NCBI GenBank assembly: GCA_031292035.1
Contig: JARLHX010000018.1
Coordinates: 74,586 to 138,585, forward strand
Direction of reading: 5' to 3'
Length of the DNA: 64,000 bases
Source of the DNA: Negativicutes bacterium
GTDB lineage: Bacteria > Bacillota_C > Negativicutes > Sporomusales_B > JARLHX01
In this document: positions 9,654-17,894 of the stretch, piece by piece
Layout of the letters: each line of letters opens with the position of its first letter
Numbering within the stretch: the first letter of the stretch is position 1
Translations under genes and position numbers: made by a program
The notes under the pieces: model-generated
Told to the model about the DNA's origin: nothing
Seen by the model: the letters and a program-made list of their open reading frames with translations, nothing else
Databases searched by the model: none

Positions 9654-10976
9654 CTAGGAAATCATCCGCTTGACGATGAACTGTGTATCAATGTCACCGT
9701 GGCAGAAATCAGGATCATTTAGCACTGTCTGATGGAAGCCGATGGTAGTTTTGATGCCTTCAATCCGGAATTCGGCCAGAGCCCGCTTCATAATTCGGAT
9801 GGCTTCGCCGCGCGTCCGCCCGTGGGCGATGACTTTGGCGACCAAGGAATCATAGTAGGACTGGACGGTGGTACCGGTACAGACGCCGCTGTCCACCCGG
9901 ACATTGGGGCCGCCTGGCTGGTGGTAAAAGGTGATCTTGCCGGGTGAAGGCAGGAAGTTGAAGGTCGGGTCTTCGGCGTTGATGCGGCACTCGATGGCAT
10001 GGCCGCGAAAAACGACGTCCTGCTGCTGGATGTCCAGCGGTTCACCGGTGGCAAGCTGGATCTGGGTTTTGACCAGATCGATGCCTGTGATGATTTCAGT
10101 AATACCGTGTTCCACCTGGATGCGTGGATTGATTTCCATGAAATAGAATTGACCGTTGGTTTTGTCTAAGAGGAATTCTACTGTGCCAACATTGGTGTAG
10201 TGAACGCTTTTGGCCGCCCGGATGGCCAGTTCGCCGACCTGGTGGCGCATGTCTTCGGTCAGGCCGCTTGACGGCGCTTCTTCGAGGACTTTTTGGTTGC
10301 GGCGCTGCAGGGAGCATTCGCGCTCGCCAAGATGGATGATATGGCCGAAGTTGTCGGCGACGATCTGCACTTCAATGTGGCGGGCGTCGGAGACGTATTT
10401 CTCCAGAAAACAGGGCGAGGCACTGATGGACTTGTCAGCGGCATGAATGAGTTCCTTGCGGTTTCTGGCGGTGCGGATGCCGCTGCCGCCGCCGCCGGCA
10501 GCAGGCTTTAAGATGACCGGATAACCGATTTCTTCGGCCATACGGCATAGTTCCACCACATCGGTGGATGGGGCGCTGCCTTGGGTCATCGGCAGACCGG
10601 CTTGCTGCATAGCAGTCCGGGCCGCGTCTTTGTTGCCTACCCGCCGGATGATGTCAGACCGTGGCCCGACAAAGGTCAGGCCGGCTTGGGTGACCATTTC
10701 GGCGAAGTCGGCGTTTTCGGCCAGGAAGCCATAACCAGGATGGATGGCGTCGGCCTGAGCCATTTTGGCCACCGCGAGGATGGCCGCACCGTTGAGATAG
10801 CTGTATTCTGCCGGAGCCGGGCCGAGGTGATAAGCAGCATCGGCCAGTTGCACATGCAGGGCGTCATAGTCAGCGTCTGAATAGACGGCGACGGTTTTTA
10901 TGCCCAGCTCCTGGCAGGCCCGGATGATTCGGACGGCGATTTCGCCGCGGTTGGCGATAAGCAGTCGTTTAAACAT
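9654..10976 (-). CDS. Acetyl-CoA/pyruvate carboxylase-type biotin carboxylase
   Basis: 440 residues, ATG start preceded by GGAGGT. It carries out ATP-dependent carboxylation of the biotin prosthetic group. Visible: FKRLLIANRGEIAVRI at the N-terminus, an ATP-grasp glycine loop (AAGGGGSGIR, with Ser where many AccC have Arg), GERECSLQRRNQKVLEE, EINPRIQVEHGITE (AccC usually has NTRIQVEHPVTE) and VRVDSGV with the active-site Arg. No BCCP (accB) or carboxyltransferase gene is adjacent, so the partner subunit is unknown: it could be AccC for fatty-acid synthesis or the A subunit of a split pyruvate or other acyl carboxylase. It is inverted relative to the uvr genes on both sides. Confidence 0.9.
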   Translation of the reverse strand: MFKRLLIANRGEIAVRIIRACQELGIKTVAVYSDADYDALHVQLADAAYHLGPAPAEYSYLNGAAILAVAKMAQADAIHPGYGFLAENADFAEMVTQAGLTFVGPRSDIIRRVGNKDAARTAMQQAGLPMTQGSAPSTDVVELCRMAEEIGYPVILKPAAGGGGSGIRTARNRKELIHAADKSISASPCFLEKYVSDARHIEVQIVADNFGHIIHLGERECSLQRRNQKVLEEAPSSGLTEDMRHQVGELAIRAAKSVHYTNVGTVEFLLDKTNGQFYFMEINPRIQVEHGITEIITGIDLVKTQIQLATGEPLDIQQQDVVFRGHAIECRINAEDPTFNFLPSPGKITFYHQPGGPNVRVDSGVCTGTTVQSYYDSLVAKVIAHGRTRGEAIRIMKRALAEFRIEGIKTTIGFHQTVLNDPDFCHGDIDTQFIVKRMIS

Positions 10977-11007
10977 CGTTTTGACCTCCCATTGACTGTT
11001 ATAGTTT

Positions 11008-11055
11008 ACCAGGAGATATTATAACCTGGTACCAATGTTTTTATTATAATATAAT
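11008..11055. promoter_or_regulatory. Divergent promoter region between biotin carboxylase gene and uvrC, with inverted repeat
   Basis: ACCAGG (11008-11013) and CCTGGT (11025-11030) form an inverted repeat around a minus-strand TATAAT (complement of 11018-11023). Two plus-strand TATAAT boxes lie at 11045-11050 and 11050-11055. The repeat could be an operator for the carboxylase gene; the regulator is not identifiable. Confidence 0.35.
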
Positions 11056-11147
11056 TTCAGTGACGAAACAATGGGAAAAGATATGTATACACAGGCTGAA
11101 TTTTCAGCTTATTTGCCTCGGAGAATGCTTTTGCAGGAGGTTCGGCC

Positions 11148-12944
11148 ATGACAACGGAACTGGCGGAAAAGTTAGCGCTACTGCCTGACAAGCCCGGAGT
11201 ATATCTGATGAAAGACGAACATGGCCGCATTATCTATGTCGGCAAAGCGGTCAACCTGAAAAACCGGGTGCGTTCCTATTTTCAGGCCAGCCGTGGTCAT
11301 TCGCCCAAGGTGCTGGCTATGGTGGCCCGGATCGTCGATCTGGAATACATTATGACTGCCTCGGAAATGGAAGCCCTCATCCTGGAATGCAACCTGATCA
11401 AGAAGCACCGGCCGAAGTATAATATCAGTCTGAAGGACGACAAGAGCTTTCCCTATGTGAAAGTTACCCTGAATGAGTCGTATCCGCAGGTCTATGTCAC
11501 CCGCAAGGTGCAAAAGGACGGCGCCAAATATTTCGGACCCTATACCAACGCCGGGGCGGTCCATGACACAATCCGCCTGCTGCGCAAACTGTTTCCCCTG
11601 CGTACCTGCCGCAAGCTGGACGCCGCCCGGCCGTGTCTGCAGCATCATATTAAGCGCTGCCTGGCGCCCTGCAGCGGCAAAGTTGACGCCACTCTCTACG
11701 GCGAGATGATCAACTCTGTCTGTCTATTGCTGGAGGGGCGCAGCGACGTTCTCATCAAAGAACTGCGCCGCCGGATGGCAGTGGCTGCGACCCAGCTTAA
11801 TTTTGAGCAGGCTGCCATGCTGCGTGATCAGCTGGCGGCGATCGAGAAGGTGACCGAGAAGCAGAATATCGTCACCGGCTCGGGTGATCAGGACATTATC
11901 GGTTTGGCCCGCTCGGCCTCAGCCACCTGTGTCCAGGTGTTCTTCGTCCGCAGCGGCAAGATGGTGGGCCGGGAACATTTTATGCTGAGCGGCGGCGAAC
12001 AGGAAGAAGACGCCGAGGTGCTGGCGGCGTTTATCAAGCAGTATTACAGCCAGGCGGCCTTCATTCCGCGGGAAGTATTGCTGCCGCTGGCTCCGCCGGA
12101 GCAGGAACTGCTGGCCGACTGGCTGAGCGAACGCAAAGGCAGCCGGGTAAGGCTGGAAGAACCCAAACGGGGAACCAAGAATGATTTGGTCAACATGGCG
12201 GCCGGCAATGCCGCCGGAGTGCTTGATGAGATGGCGGCCAGGCTGAGTGCCGAGGCCCAGCGTACCGGCGGGGCGGTGTCCGAATTGGCGGAATACCTGG
12301 CTCTGCCGGCGCCGCCTGAACGAATCGAGTGTTTTGATATTTCCCATATCCAGGGGGCGGAAACGGTGGCCTCGATGGTGGTCTTCGAGGACGGTCTGCC
12401 AAGAAAAGCCGATTATCGCCGCTTTAAGCTACGGACGGTGGAAGGCAAGCCTGACGACTTCAAGTCGATGCAGGAGGTGGTCGGCCGCCGCTATGGGGAC
12501 GGCAAAGGACCGCTGCCTGACCTGATCGTGATTGACGGCGGCAAAGGACAATTGAGTTCGGCGCTGGAGATCATCCGCGGCCTGGGCCTGACCGAGGTTC
12601 CGGTGGTGGGACTGGCCAAGGAATTTGAGTATATTTTCCGGGAAGGCGACAGCGAACCGCTGGTTTTGCCTCGCGACAGTCAGGCTTTGTATTTGATGCA
12701 GCGCATCCGTGACGAGGCCCATCGTTTTGCTGTCAGTTATCACCGCAAATTGCGGGCCAAGCGCAATATGGTTTCGGTGCTGGACCATGTGGCAGGGATC
12801 GGGGCCAAGCGCCGCAAAGCATTGTGGGATCATTTCAGCAGTCTGGCCAAAATCAAGGCGGCCACAGCGGAAGAGCTGGCGGCGGTGCCGGGAATGACCA
12901 AGGCGGCGGCTGATGCGGTATATGAATTCTTCCGGCGGGGATGA
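11148..12944 (+). CDS. uvrC: Excinuclease ABC subunit C
   Basis: 598 residues, ATG with GCAGGAGG upstream. UvrC makes the two incisions flanking the lesion. The GIY-YIG domain is at the N-terminus (GVYLMKD ... IIYVGKA), the UVR domain around residues 200-235 (binding UvrB), an RNase H-like domain centrally (ECFDISHIQG, VIDGGKGQL), and helix-hairpin-helix motifs at the C-terminus (VAGIGAKRRKALWDHF). No LexA box was seen upstream, unlike uvrB. mobA follows after 12 bases. Confidence 0.97.
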   Translation: MTTELAEKLALLPDKPGVYLMKDEHGRIIYVGKAVNLKNRVRSYFQASRGHSPKVLAMVARIVDLEYIMTASEMEALILECNLIKKHRPKYNISLKDDKSFPYVKVTLNESYPQVYVTRKVQKDGAKYFGPYTNAGAVHDTIRLLRKLFPLRTCRKLDAARPCLQHHIKRCLAPCSGKVDATLYGEMINSVCLLLEGRSDVLIKELRRRMAVAATQLNFEQAAMLRDQLAAIEKVTEKQNIVTGSGDQDIIGLARSASATCVQVFFVRSGKMVGREHFMLSGGEQEEDAEVLAAFIKQYYSQAAFIPREVLLPLAPPEQELLADWLSERKGSRVRLEEPKRGTKNDLVNMAAGNAAGVLDEMAARLSAEAQRTGGAVSELAEYLALPAPPERIECFDISHIQGAETVASMVVFEDGLPRKADYRRFKLRTVEGKPDDFKSMQEVVGRRYGDGKGPLPDLIVIDGGKGQLSSALEIIRGLGLTEVPVVGLAKEFEYIFREGDSEPLVLPRDSQALYLMQRIRDEAHRFAVSYHRKLRAKRNMVSVLDHVAGIGAKRRKALWDHFSSLAKIKAATAEELAAVPGMTKAAADAVYEFFRRG

Positions 12945-12956
12945 GGGGGGAGACCG

Positions 12957-13538
12957 ATGACAGAAAAACCGGCATTGACAGGGATTGTCCTGGCAGGGGG
13001 CCGCAGTGTCCGGATGGGCAGCGATAAAGCCAGCCTGCCGTGGAGGGGCGGCGATCTGCTGCACGCCGTGCTCAATGCTTTGACGCCGGTCTGTTCCGAG
13101 CTGATTGTCGTCAGTAACTCGCCTCGGGTTATCACCTTGCCGGATGTCAGGGTGGTCGCCGACAGCTATCCAGGCTGCGGGCCTCTCGGGGGGATTCACG
13201 CCGGTCTGGCGGCTTCAGGCAGCGACTACAATTTTGTGGTGGCCTGTGATATGCCGTATATCGATGGCCGGGCGGCGAAATATATGGCTGCTGCGGCTTC
13301 TGGCTTCGACGTGGCGGTGCCGTTTATCGACGGCTATTTTCACCCGCTGCACGCTGTTTATCATCGGCGCTGCCTGCCTGTGGTCGAGAAGATGCTGACA
13401 AGCGGTCGCTATCGGATTGTCGATCTATATCCAGAGGTCCGTTTGCGGCTGGTTAATGCCGAAGAACTGGCTCAATTCAGCCCGGACTTTGCCATCTTCC
13501 GCAATCTTAACAGTCCGGCTGATTTGTGTAATTTGTAA
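12957..13538 (+). CDS. mobA: Molybdenum cofactor guanylyltransferase
   Basis: 193 residues. It transfers GMP to molybdopterin to give the guanine dinucleotide form used by DMSO-reductase-family enzymes. The nucleotidyltransferase signature LAGGRSVRMGSDKASL is at residues 10-25; GPLGGIHAGL and VVACDMPY (metal-binding Asp) follow. It lies 12 bases after uvrC, probably cotranscribed though functionally unrelated. Molybdo- or tungstoenzymes must be encoded elsewhere, possibly beginning at the right edge of this window. Confidence 0.9.
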   Translation: MTEKPALTGIVLAGGRSVRMGSDKASLPWRGGDLLHAVLNALTPVCSELIVVSNSPRVITLPDVRVVADSYPGCGPLGGIHAGLAASGSDYNFVVACDMPYIDGRAAKYMAAAASGFDVAVPFIDGYFHPLHAVYHRRCLPVVEKMLTSGRYRIVDLYPEVRLRLVNAEELAQFSPDFAIFRNLNSPADLCNL

Positions 13539-13602
13539 TATATTACCATGTATGGACCGTCAAACGGCGGCTCATACTAATCAGCGTAGAGGGTTCGTAA
13601 TG

Positions 13603-13965
13603 GTCGAGCCAAGACTGGTGCCGGATTTCACGTGAAGTTCGGTATTAGTCGGCCAAAGAGCAGTGCCGGGTTTCGCAAGGAGCTCGGTATTGGTCGGCGG
13701 GAAGATCAGCATGTGTCTTGTAAGGCTGTGCAGTAGCCGAAATGTTGCTGTATGGTCGAAAGGGATGTATGGTGGTCGAGCTAAGACTGCCAGGGGTGCT
13801 GGAGAAAGTTGCCCGGAAAACTGCGAAATGGGTCTGTCGTTGTCGAGATGATTGCGGCAGGTTCGGCAGGTATCTCTGGTAGTCGAGCAAAGGTCAGTGC
13901 CGGTGGTGTAATGCTTGTGCGTGGTCGACAGATTACGTATAGGTATGTAATGATCGGTATTGGCT
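13603..13965. repeat. Degenerate tandem repeat array headed by GTCGA/GTCGG
   Basis: Units begin with GTCG at 13603, 13648, 13693, 13755, 13775, 13842, 13882 and 13924. The first two are exactly 45 bases and clearly alike (both have GCC-AA-GA...AGTGCCGG or GGTGCCGG near the middle and end in TTCGGTATTA or CTCGGTATTG). Later units are 20-67 bases and diverged; those at 13775 and 13882 recover GTCGAGC and ACTG/TCAGTGCC. Because 45 is a multiple of 3, the minus strand is open over the array and repeats a 15-residue block (PTNTELLAKPGTALW, then PTNTELHVKSGTSLG), but no start signal supports translation. This fills most of the 553-base gap between mobA and rubredoxin. Confidence 0.75.
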
Positions 13966-14022
13966 GTAGCGTAGATCATTACGGGCTCTCTTTATTTTGC
14001 GTAAAAACCTTTTGGGAATCGA

Positions 14023-14052
14023 TTGCAATGATGTCCGTGAGTACGGTAAAAT
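14023..14052 (+). promoter_or_regulatory. Promoter for rubredoxin
   Basis: TTGCAA (14023-14028), 18-base spacer, TAAAAT (14047-14052), 40 bases before the rubredoxin ATG. Confidence 0.55.
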
Positions 14053-14091
14053 AGAGACAGGCATCTTTGAATCGAAAAAGGAGTGGGCGAT

Positions 14092-14250
14092 ATGGCAAAA
14101 TACGTTTGCACAGTCTGTGGCTATGTGTATGATGAGGCCGATGGCGATCCCGACCATGGCGTTGCGGCAGGCACCGCCTTTACGAGCTTACCGGATGACT
14201 GGGTATGTCCAGTATGTGGCGTGGGTACCGATCAATTTCAACCCGAATAG
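14092..14250 (+). CDS. Rubredoxin
   Basis: 52 residues, start set by AAAAGGAG at 14077-14084. A one-iron electron carrier. The four iron ligands are C6 and C9 (CTVCGY) and C39 and C42 (CPVCGV), with the usual [10 protein letters not shown] loop between them. It is monocistronic between a promoter and a terminator. In anaerobes such rubredoxins feed electrons to rubrerythrins, superoxide reductase or flavodiiron proteins for oxygen detoxification; the partner is not in this window. Confidence 0.97.
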   Translation: MAKYVCTVCGYVYDEADGDPDHGVAAGTAFTSLPDDWVCPVCGVGTDQFQPE

Positions 14251-14263
14251 CCTGTTGAGAAGG

Positions 14264-14289
14264 CCCTCCGGCTGGGAGGGTTTTCTTTT
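14264..14289 (+). terminator. Terminator after rubredoxin
   Basis: CCCTCC (14264-14269) and GGAGGG (14275-14280) with a 5-base loop, then TTTTCTTTT. Confidence 0.8.
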
Positions 14290-14376
14290 GCCGCTTTTCT
14301 CTGACCCCAAGATATAGTAAGAGAAATACAAAATAAATACTATATATGGTTTTTTCTAGCAGGAGATCGGTTTGGA

Positions 14377-14709
14377 TTGTCGAAAATTAAAGTCATAATA
14401 CTCAGAAATATGGGGGAATCGTTGATGATGCTAGTAGAAGGAGTCATGGTCAGTCATCCGGCTGAAATGACATGGGAAGAAGCCACCCAGTATGCTGAAG
14501 AGGAAATCGGTCTTTGGCGCGAGAAGGGCAAGCTGCTGGACCGGGTGGAAATCGAGACCGACGGTGGCGACGTGATTGTCACTGCCAAAGAAAAATCGCC
14601 GATCCGGCGGGTGCGTCGGATAACCGGCTATTTGAGCGAATTGACAAATTTTAATGACGCCAAACAGGCCGAACTTGGCGGCCGGATGGTGCATTGTAAA
14701 ACGAACTAA
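14377..14709 (+). CDS. Small protein with a NrdD-C-terminus-like tail
   Basis: 110 residues from a TTG start with AGGAG at 14361-14365 (an ATG at 14410 is in frame but has no ribosome binding site). The C-terminal third contains RRVRRITGYLSELTNFNDAK, which resembles the extreme C-terminus of anaerobic (class III) ribonucleotide reductase NrdD. The glycyl-radical motif and the zinc ribbon of NrdD are absent, so it cannot be a reductase by itself. Residues 15-85 look like a mixed alpha/beta fold with the segment MTWEEATQYAEEEIGLW. It is monocistronic with its own terminator. Function unknown. Confidence 0.75.
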   Translation: MSKIKVIILRNMGESLMMLVEGVMVSHPAEMTWEEATQYAEEEIGLWREKGKLLDRVEIETDGGDVIVTAKEKSPIRRVRRITGYLSELTNFNDAKQAELGGRMVHCKTN

Positions 14710-14740
14710 TTTATTTCAACAACACTAAAAAGTAGCTAAT

Positions 14741-14769
14741 AAAAACTAGGGCTGAGGCCCTAGTTTTTT
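14741..14769 (+). terminator. Terminator after the NrdD-tail-like gene
   Basis: AACTAGGG (14744-14751) pairs with CCCTAGTT (14758-14765) and A/T flanks extend the stem; T5 follows. It may also serve the convergent minus-strand gene that ends at 14828. Confidence 0.8.
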
Positions 14770-14827
14770 GTTGGCAAATACCGTTTTTGGGTAAACTTGT
14801 TCTAAGCTAAATTGGTGTCAAGGGAGG

Positions 14828-15367
14828 CTAGTGTTCGACTTTTGGCAGGTGGGGCAGCCAGCCTTTATCAAGAGTGAGTTTCAGCAGGCGATAGTCGAAG
14901 TCGAAGGCGGCGTCCAGCACATCCCGGTATACGGCGGCGATCTCCGGTTTGTAGGTTTGGTGCATAGCGCCCATCACAGCCATCTGCGACATTTTGGCGA
15001 CATTGGCCAGTCCAAGGGCGATTTCCCGGTCGGTAAAACAGGCGTCATCCGGCATTTGGAGCGGGGCATCGTGGAGCTTACGCCGGGCGAACTGGACGTC
15101 AGGCAGACTGGCGCCGATCTGCGCGAGCATTTTTTCCGCCCGTTCCAGCAACCACTGTGTCTGCTCGTCGATGGCTCGCTTGAGCATCGTTCTTAGATCG
15201 TGGTCCCTTGCCTGATTGTAGAGCACTTCGAGGCTGGAGAGGTTCTGGCGGCCCGCAGCGACAACGGCCATTAGGCCGGCGGTTTCAAAATAATTGAGGG
15301 GCTCTTTGTCGAACATCTGATTGATGGTGGTGTTGACACTGGTGTTGATTTTATCGATTGTAGTCAT
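14828..15367 (-). CDS. DUF3231-family protein
   Basis: 179 residues from the ATG at 15367, chosen because AAGGGAGG lies 8 bases upstream; the longer in-frame extension to 15433 has no ribosome binding site. Mostly helical, with the family-like elements KEPLNYFE near the N-terminus and YRLLKLTLDKGWLP at the end. DUF3231 proteins are ferritin-like four-helix proteins found mainly in spore-forming Firmicutes and are often linked with spores, but no reaction is established. The gene is divergent from the hydroxy-acid dehydrogenase gene. Confidence 0.7.
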   Translation of the reverse strand: MTTIDKINTSVNTTINQMFDKEPLNYFETAGLMAVVAAGRQNLSSLEVLYNQARDHDLRTMLKRAIDEQTQWLLERAEKMLAQIGASLPDVQFARRKLHDAPLQMPDDACFTDREIALGLANVAKMSQMAVMGAMHQTYKPEIAAVYRDVLDAAFDFDYRLLKLTLDKGWLPHLPKVEH

Positions 15368-15505
15368 GAAACGGCCTCCCTTATTGCATTTAATGGCTGT
15401 TTTCTTAGAATAGGCACAATTGGTGTTTTTCATACATTTGGGGAGGATTTAATCTGGTGGGACACGAAGTGTTGGGTGATTGGCACACGAATAGGAGGGA
15501 CTACT

Positions 15506-16519
15506 GTGGATTGGAATACATTGAAGAAGACGGCGCGGGAAAAATTTGACGGCTCCTGCCGGGTCTGCCCGGTGTGCAATGGCGTGGCCTGCGCCGGCGA
15601 AGTGCCGGGAATGGGCGGCTCAGGCACAGGAGCGTCTTTTCGTAACAATATGGCGGCTCTGGACGGCTATCGCCTGAATTTGCGTACCCAGCACAGTGTG
15701 AGCGAACCGGTGCTGAAATGCCGGATTCTGGGAATGGATTTGGCAATGCCGGTTATTGGCGCTGCCCTCGCCGGTATCGCAATTAATATGAAAGGTGCTC
15801 TGAGTGAGGAGGAGTACGATCTGGCAGTGGTGACGGCCTGCCAGGCGGCTGGGACGATTTGTATGACCGGGGACGGCCCAAACCCGGCGATCTTTGAAAC
15901 CGGGCTCAAGGCGCTGGTTGCTGCAGGCGGGTGGGGCATTCCGATTCTCAAGCCCCGTGAGACAGAGAAGATTGTGGCCCTGGCGAACAGAGCTGCTGCG
16001 GCCGGCTCGCCGGCCTTTGGTGTGGATGTCGATGCTGCGGCTCTGATCAATATGACCAACGCCGGCCAGCCGGTGGGACCAAAAACCATCGAGGAGCTTG
16101 CGGACATCAAACGTCAGACAAGTATCCCGTTCATTGTCAAAGGGGTCATGACCTCGGATGAGGCGCAGGGGTGCGTGGAAGCAGGGGTAGACGCCATCGT
16201 CATTTCCAATCACGGTGGTCGGGCAATGGATCATACGCCAGGTACGGCCGAGGTGTTGCCGCACATCGCTGAGGCGGTGAAGGGGCAAATCACCATTTTG
16301 GTGGATGGCGGGGTGCGCAGCGGGGCGGATGTTCTCAAAATGCTGGCCCTTGGCGCCGACGCTGTTCTCTTGGGCCGGCCGCTGGCGATCGGCACAGTTG
16401 GCGGTGGCTGTGAGGGAGCGCAGATGGTACTGAGCAGACTGGCGGCTGAGCTCCGGGCGGCGATGGTGCTGACCGGGACTGCCAATGTTGCCGAAGTGTC
16501 AGAGGATATCATCTGGTAA
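15506..16519 (+). CDS. FMN-dependent alpha-hydroxy-acid dehydrogenase
   Basis: 337 residues from GTG 15506, with AGGAGGG at 15493-15499 fixing that start. A TIM-barrel flavoenzyme of the glycolate/lactate oxidase family, oxidising an L-2-hydroxy acid. The catalytic His-Gly-Gly-Arg is in SNHGGRAMDHTPGTAEVLP; VDGGVRSGADVLKMLALGAD forms the phosphate-binding end of the barrel. The N-terminal cysteine-rich stretch (CRVCPVCNGVACAGEVPG) is typical of the anaerobe subgroup and is not found in plant or mammalian glycolate oxidases; its role is unknown. Substrate not predictable. Confidence 0.85.
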   Translation: MDWNTLKKTAREKFDGSCRVCPVCNGVACAGEVPGMGGSGTGASFRNNMAALDGYRLNLRTQHSVSEPVLKCRILGMDLAMPVIGAALAGIAINMKGALSEEEYDLAVVTACQAAGTICMTGDGPNPAIFETGLKALVAAGGWGIPILKPRETEKIVALANRAAAAGSPAFGVDVDAAALINMTNAGQPVGPKTIEELADIKRQTSIPFIVKGVMTSDEAQGCVEAGVDAIVISNHGGRAMDHTPGTAEVLPHIAEAVKGQITILVDGGVRSGADVLKMLALGADAVLLGRPLAIGTVGGGCEGAQMVLSRLAAELRAAMVLTGTANVAEVSEDIIW

Positions 16520-16651
16520 AGTGATCGATAGCAAGTTAGCATCAGAAAGACTTTTTTCTACATATTTATTCATTTAGTTATTTAAAGTAGTAGCAGGAAT
16601 CTGTATTGGTTGGTAGAATACTATAATTCATTAAACGGTGGAGGGATATTT

Positions 16652-17650
16652 ATGCAAAAGAAAATGTTAGCGGTCGGGTTGGCGGTTGTTTTCTTGCTCA
16701 CAGCGATCATGGTTGGCTGTGGATCTAACCAACCGGCTCCGCAACAACCAGCTCAGAAGATTATTATTGCTTACACTCCTTGGACTGGATACGGGGCCTT
16801 ATTTGTAGCTAAAGAAAAGGGAATGTTTAAATCCAGAGGGCTGGATGTTGAACTGCAATCCATCGAAGGGGTAGGCGACCGCAAGCAAGCTCTCGCCGCC
16901 GGGAAAATCCAGGGTATGGCTGCATCCCTCGACGTTTCGGTTTCAGCAGTAGCTGAGCTGCCGCTGAAGTTCGTCTGGGCATTTGACTCTTCCGCCGGAG
17001 CCGACGGACTGATTGTAAAACCGGAAATCAAGACCATGGCTGACCTCAAAGGCAAACAAGTTGCTTATCACAAAGGTTCTGCCTCCCATCTTCTTTTAGC
17101 CGCGCTGCTTGATAAAGCCGGCATGAAAGAATCAGATATCGTCTCTGTTGACATGAAGGCCTCTGAAGCCGCTGCCGCATTCATGGCTGGCAAAGTTGAC
17201 GCCGCCATTACCTGGGAACCGCATCTGAGCAAGGCGGCCAAAGCTGGCGGTACCATCCTGGCTACCTCGAAAGATACCCCTGGCTTGATCGCCGACGTGC
17301 TGGTGTTCAAGGATGACTATGTCAAAGCCAATTCCGCCACAGTCGAGAAAATCGTAGCCGCGATGGCTGAAGCGACTGAGTATCTGCAGAAAAACCCGGC
17401 TGATGCCAGCAAACCGATTGCCGAAGCCTTCAAGATGAAACCTGAAGAAGTAGTGGAAGACTTCGCGACCCTGAAGTTCTATGACCTCAAAGGCAACCTC
17501 GACTTCTACGGCACCACCGAAAAGCCTGGTCCGATGTACGATGTGGCCAAGCGGGCCGCCCAGTTCTATGTTGACCAGAAGGTTCTGAAAGAAATTCCTG
17601 ATGTAACCAAGAATATCGATCCGAGCTTTATCAACAAGCTAAAAAAATAG
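16652..17650 (+). CDS. ABC transporter substrate-binding lipoprotein (NitT/TauT/SsuA type)
   Basis: 332 residues from ATG 16652, preceded by GGTGGAGGG; upstream in-frame codons lack a site. Signal peptide with lipobox, Cys23 (AIMVGCGS) being the lipidated residue. The mature part is an NMT1/SBP_bac_9-like fold, starting IIIAYTPWTGYGALFVAKEKG, the pattern of nitrate, taurine, sulfonate and pyrimidine-precursor binders. Permease and ATPase genes follow, though a terminator-like hairpin and 244 bases separate the lipoprotein gene from them, which would give excess binding protein. The ligand cannot be told from sequence. Confidence 0.88.
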   Translation: MQKKMLAVGLAVVFLLTAIMVGCGSNQPAPQQPAQKIIIAYTPWTGYGALFVAKEKGMFKSRGLDVELQSIEGVGDRKQALAAGKIQGMAASLDVSVSAVAELPLKFVWAFDSSAGADGLIVKPEIKTMADLKGKQVAYHKGSASHLLLAALLDKAGMKESDIVSVDMKASEAAAAFMAGKVDAAITWEPHLSKAAKAGGTILATSKDTPGLIADVLVFKDDYVKANSATVEKIVAAMAEATEYLQKNPADASKPIAEAFKMKPEEVVEDFATLKFYDLKGNLDFYGTTEKPGPMYDVAKRAAQFYVDQKVLKEIPDVTKNIDPSFINKLKK

Positions 17651-17668
17651 GGTATAATTTTAGGCAGC

Positions 17669-17715
17669 AAGAGGCTGTTGACAAGGCGCCAGCGCCTATC
17701 GCAGCCTCTTTCTTG
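17669..17715 (+). terminator. Hairpin after the binding-protein gene (partial terminator)
   Basis: AAGAGGCTG (17669-17677) pairs with CAGCCTCTT (17702-17710); a second hairpin (AGGCGC / GCGCCT) nests in the loop; TTCTT follows. Placed between binding protein and permease, it probably lets only part of transcription through. The rest of the gap to 17894 shows no gene. Confidence 0.6.
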
Positions 17716-17894
17716 TACGAATCGGAAGTTTGTACTTTCTAAAGTCGGATGAAACGACTCAGTTTTTGCCTGTTAAGGATGTTCGCCGCCTGGCGCTGAA
17801 CAAGCTGATCGCATCAAGGCCAAAGTGTTGCGTTGGCTCATGGCAAACCTAGTCTTATCTTAATCTGCCGGGAAGTAACAGGGGGAAGGTGGTC

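Noticed and set aside
11008..11030. FapR-type fatty-acid operator before the biotin carboxylase gene
   Set aside because: ACCAGG...CCTGGT and TGGTACCA are palindromic but do not match the FapR consensus well enough to name the regulator.
13603..13965. Possible CRISPR array
   Set aside because: Units are tandem and degenerate, with no constant repeat alternating with unique spacers, no palindromic repeat, and no cas genes.
13581..13979. 132-residue open frame on the minus strand over the repeat array
   Set aside because: No ribosome binding site or promoter; openness follows from the 45-base (15-codon) repeat length, and the composition (Thr/Pro/Arg/His-rich) is not protein-like.
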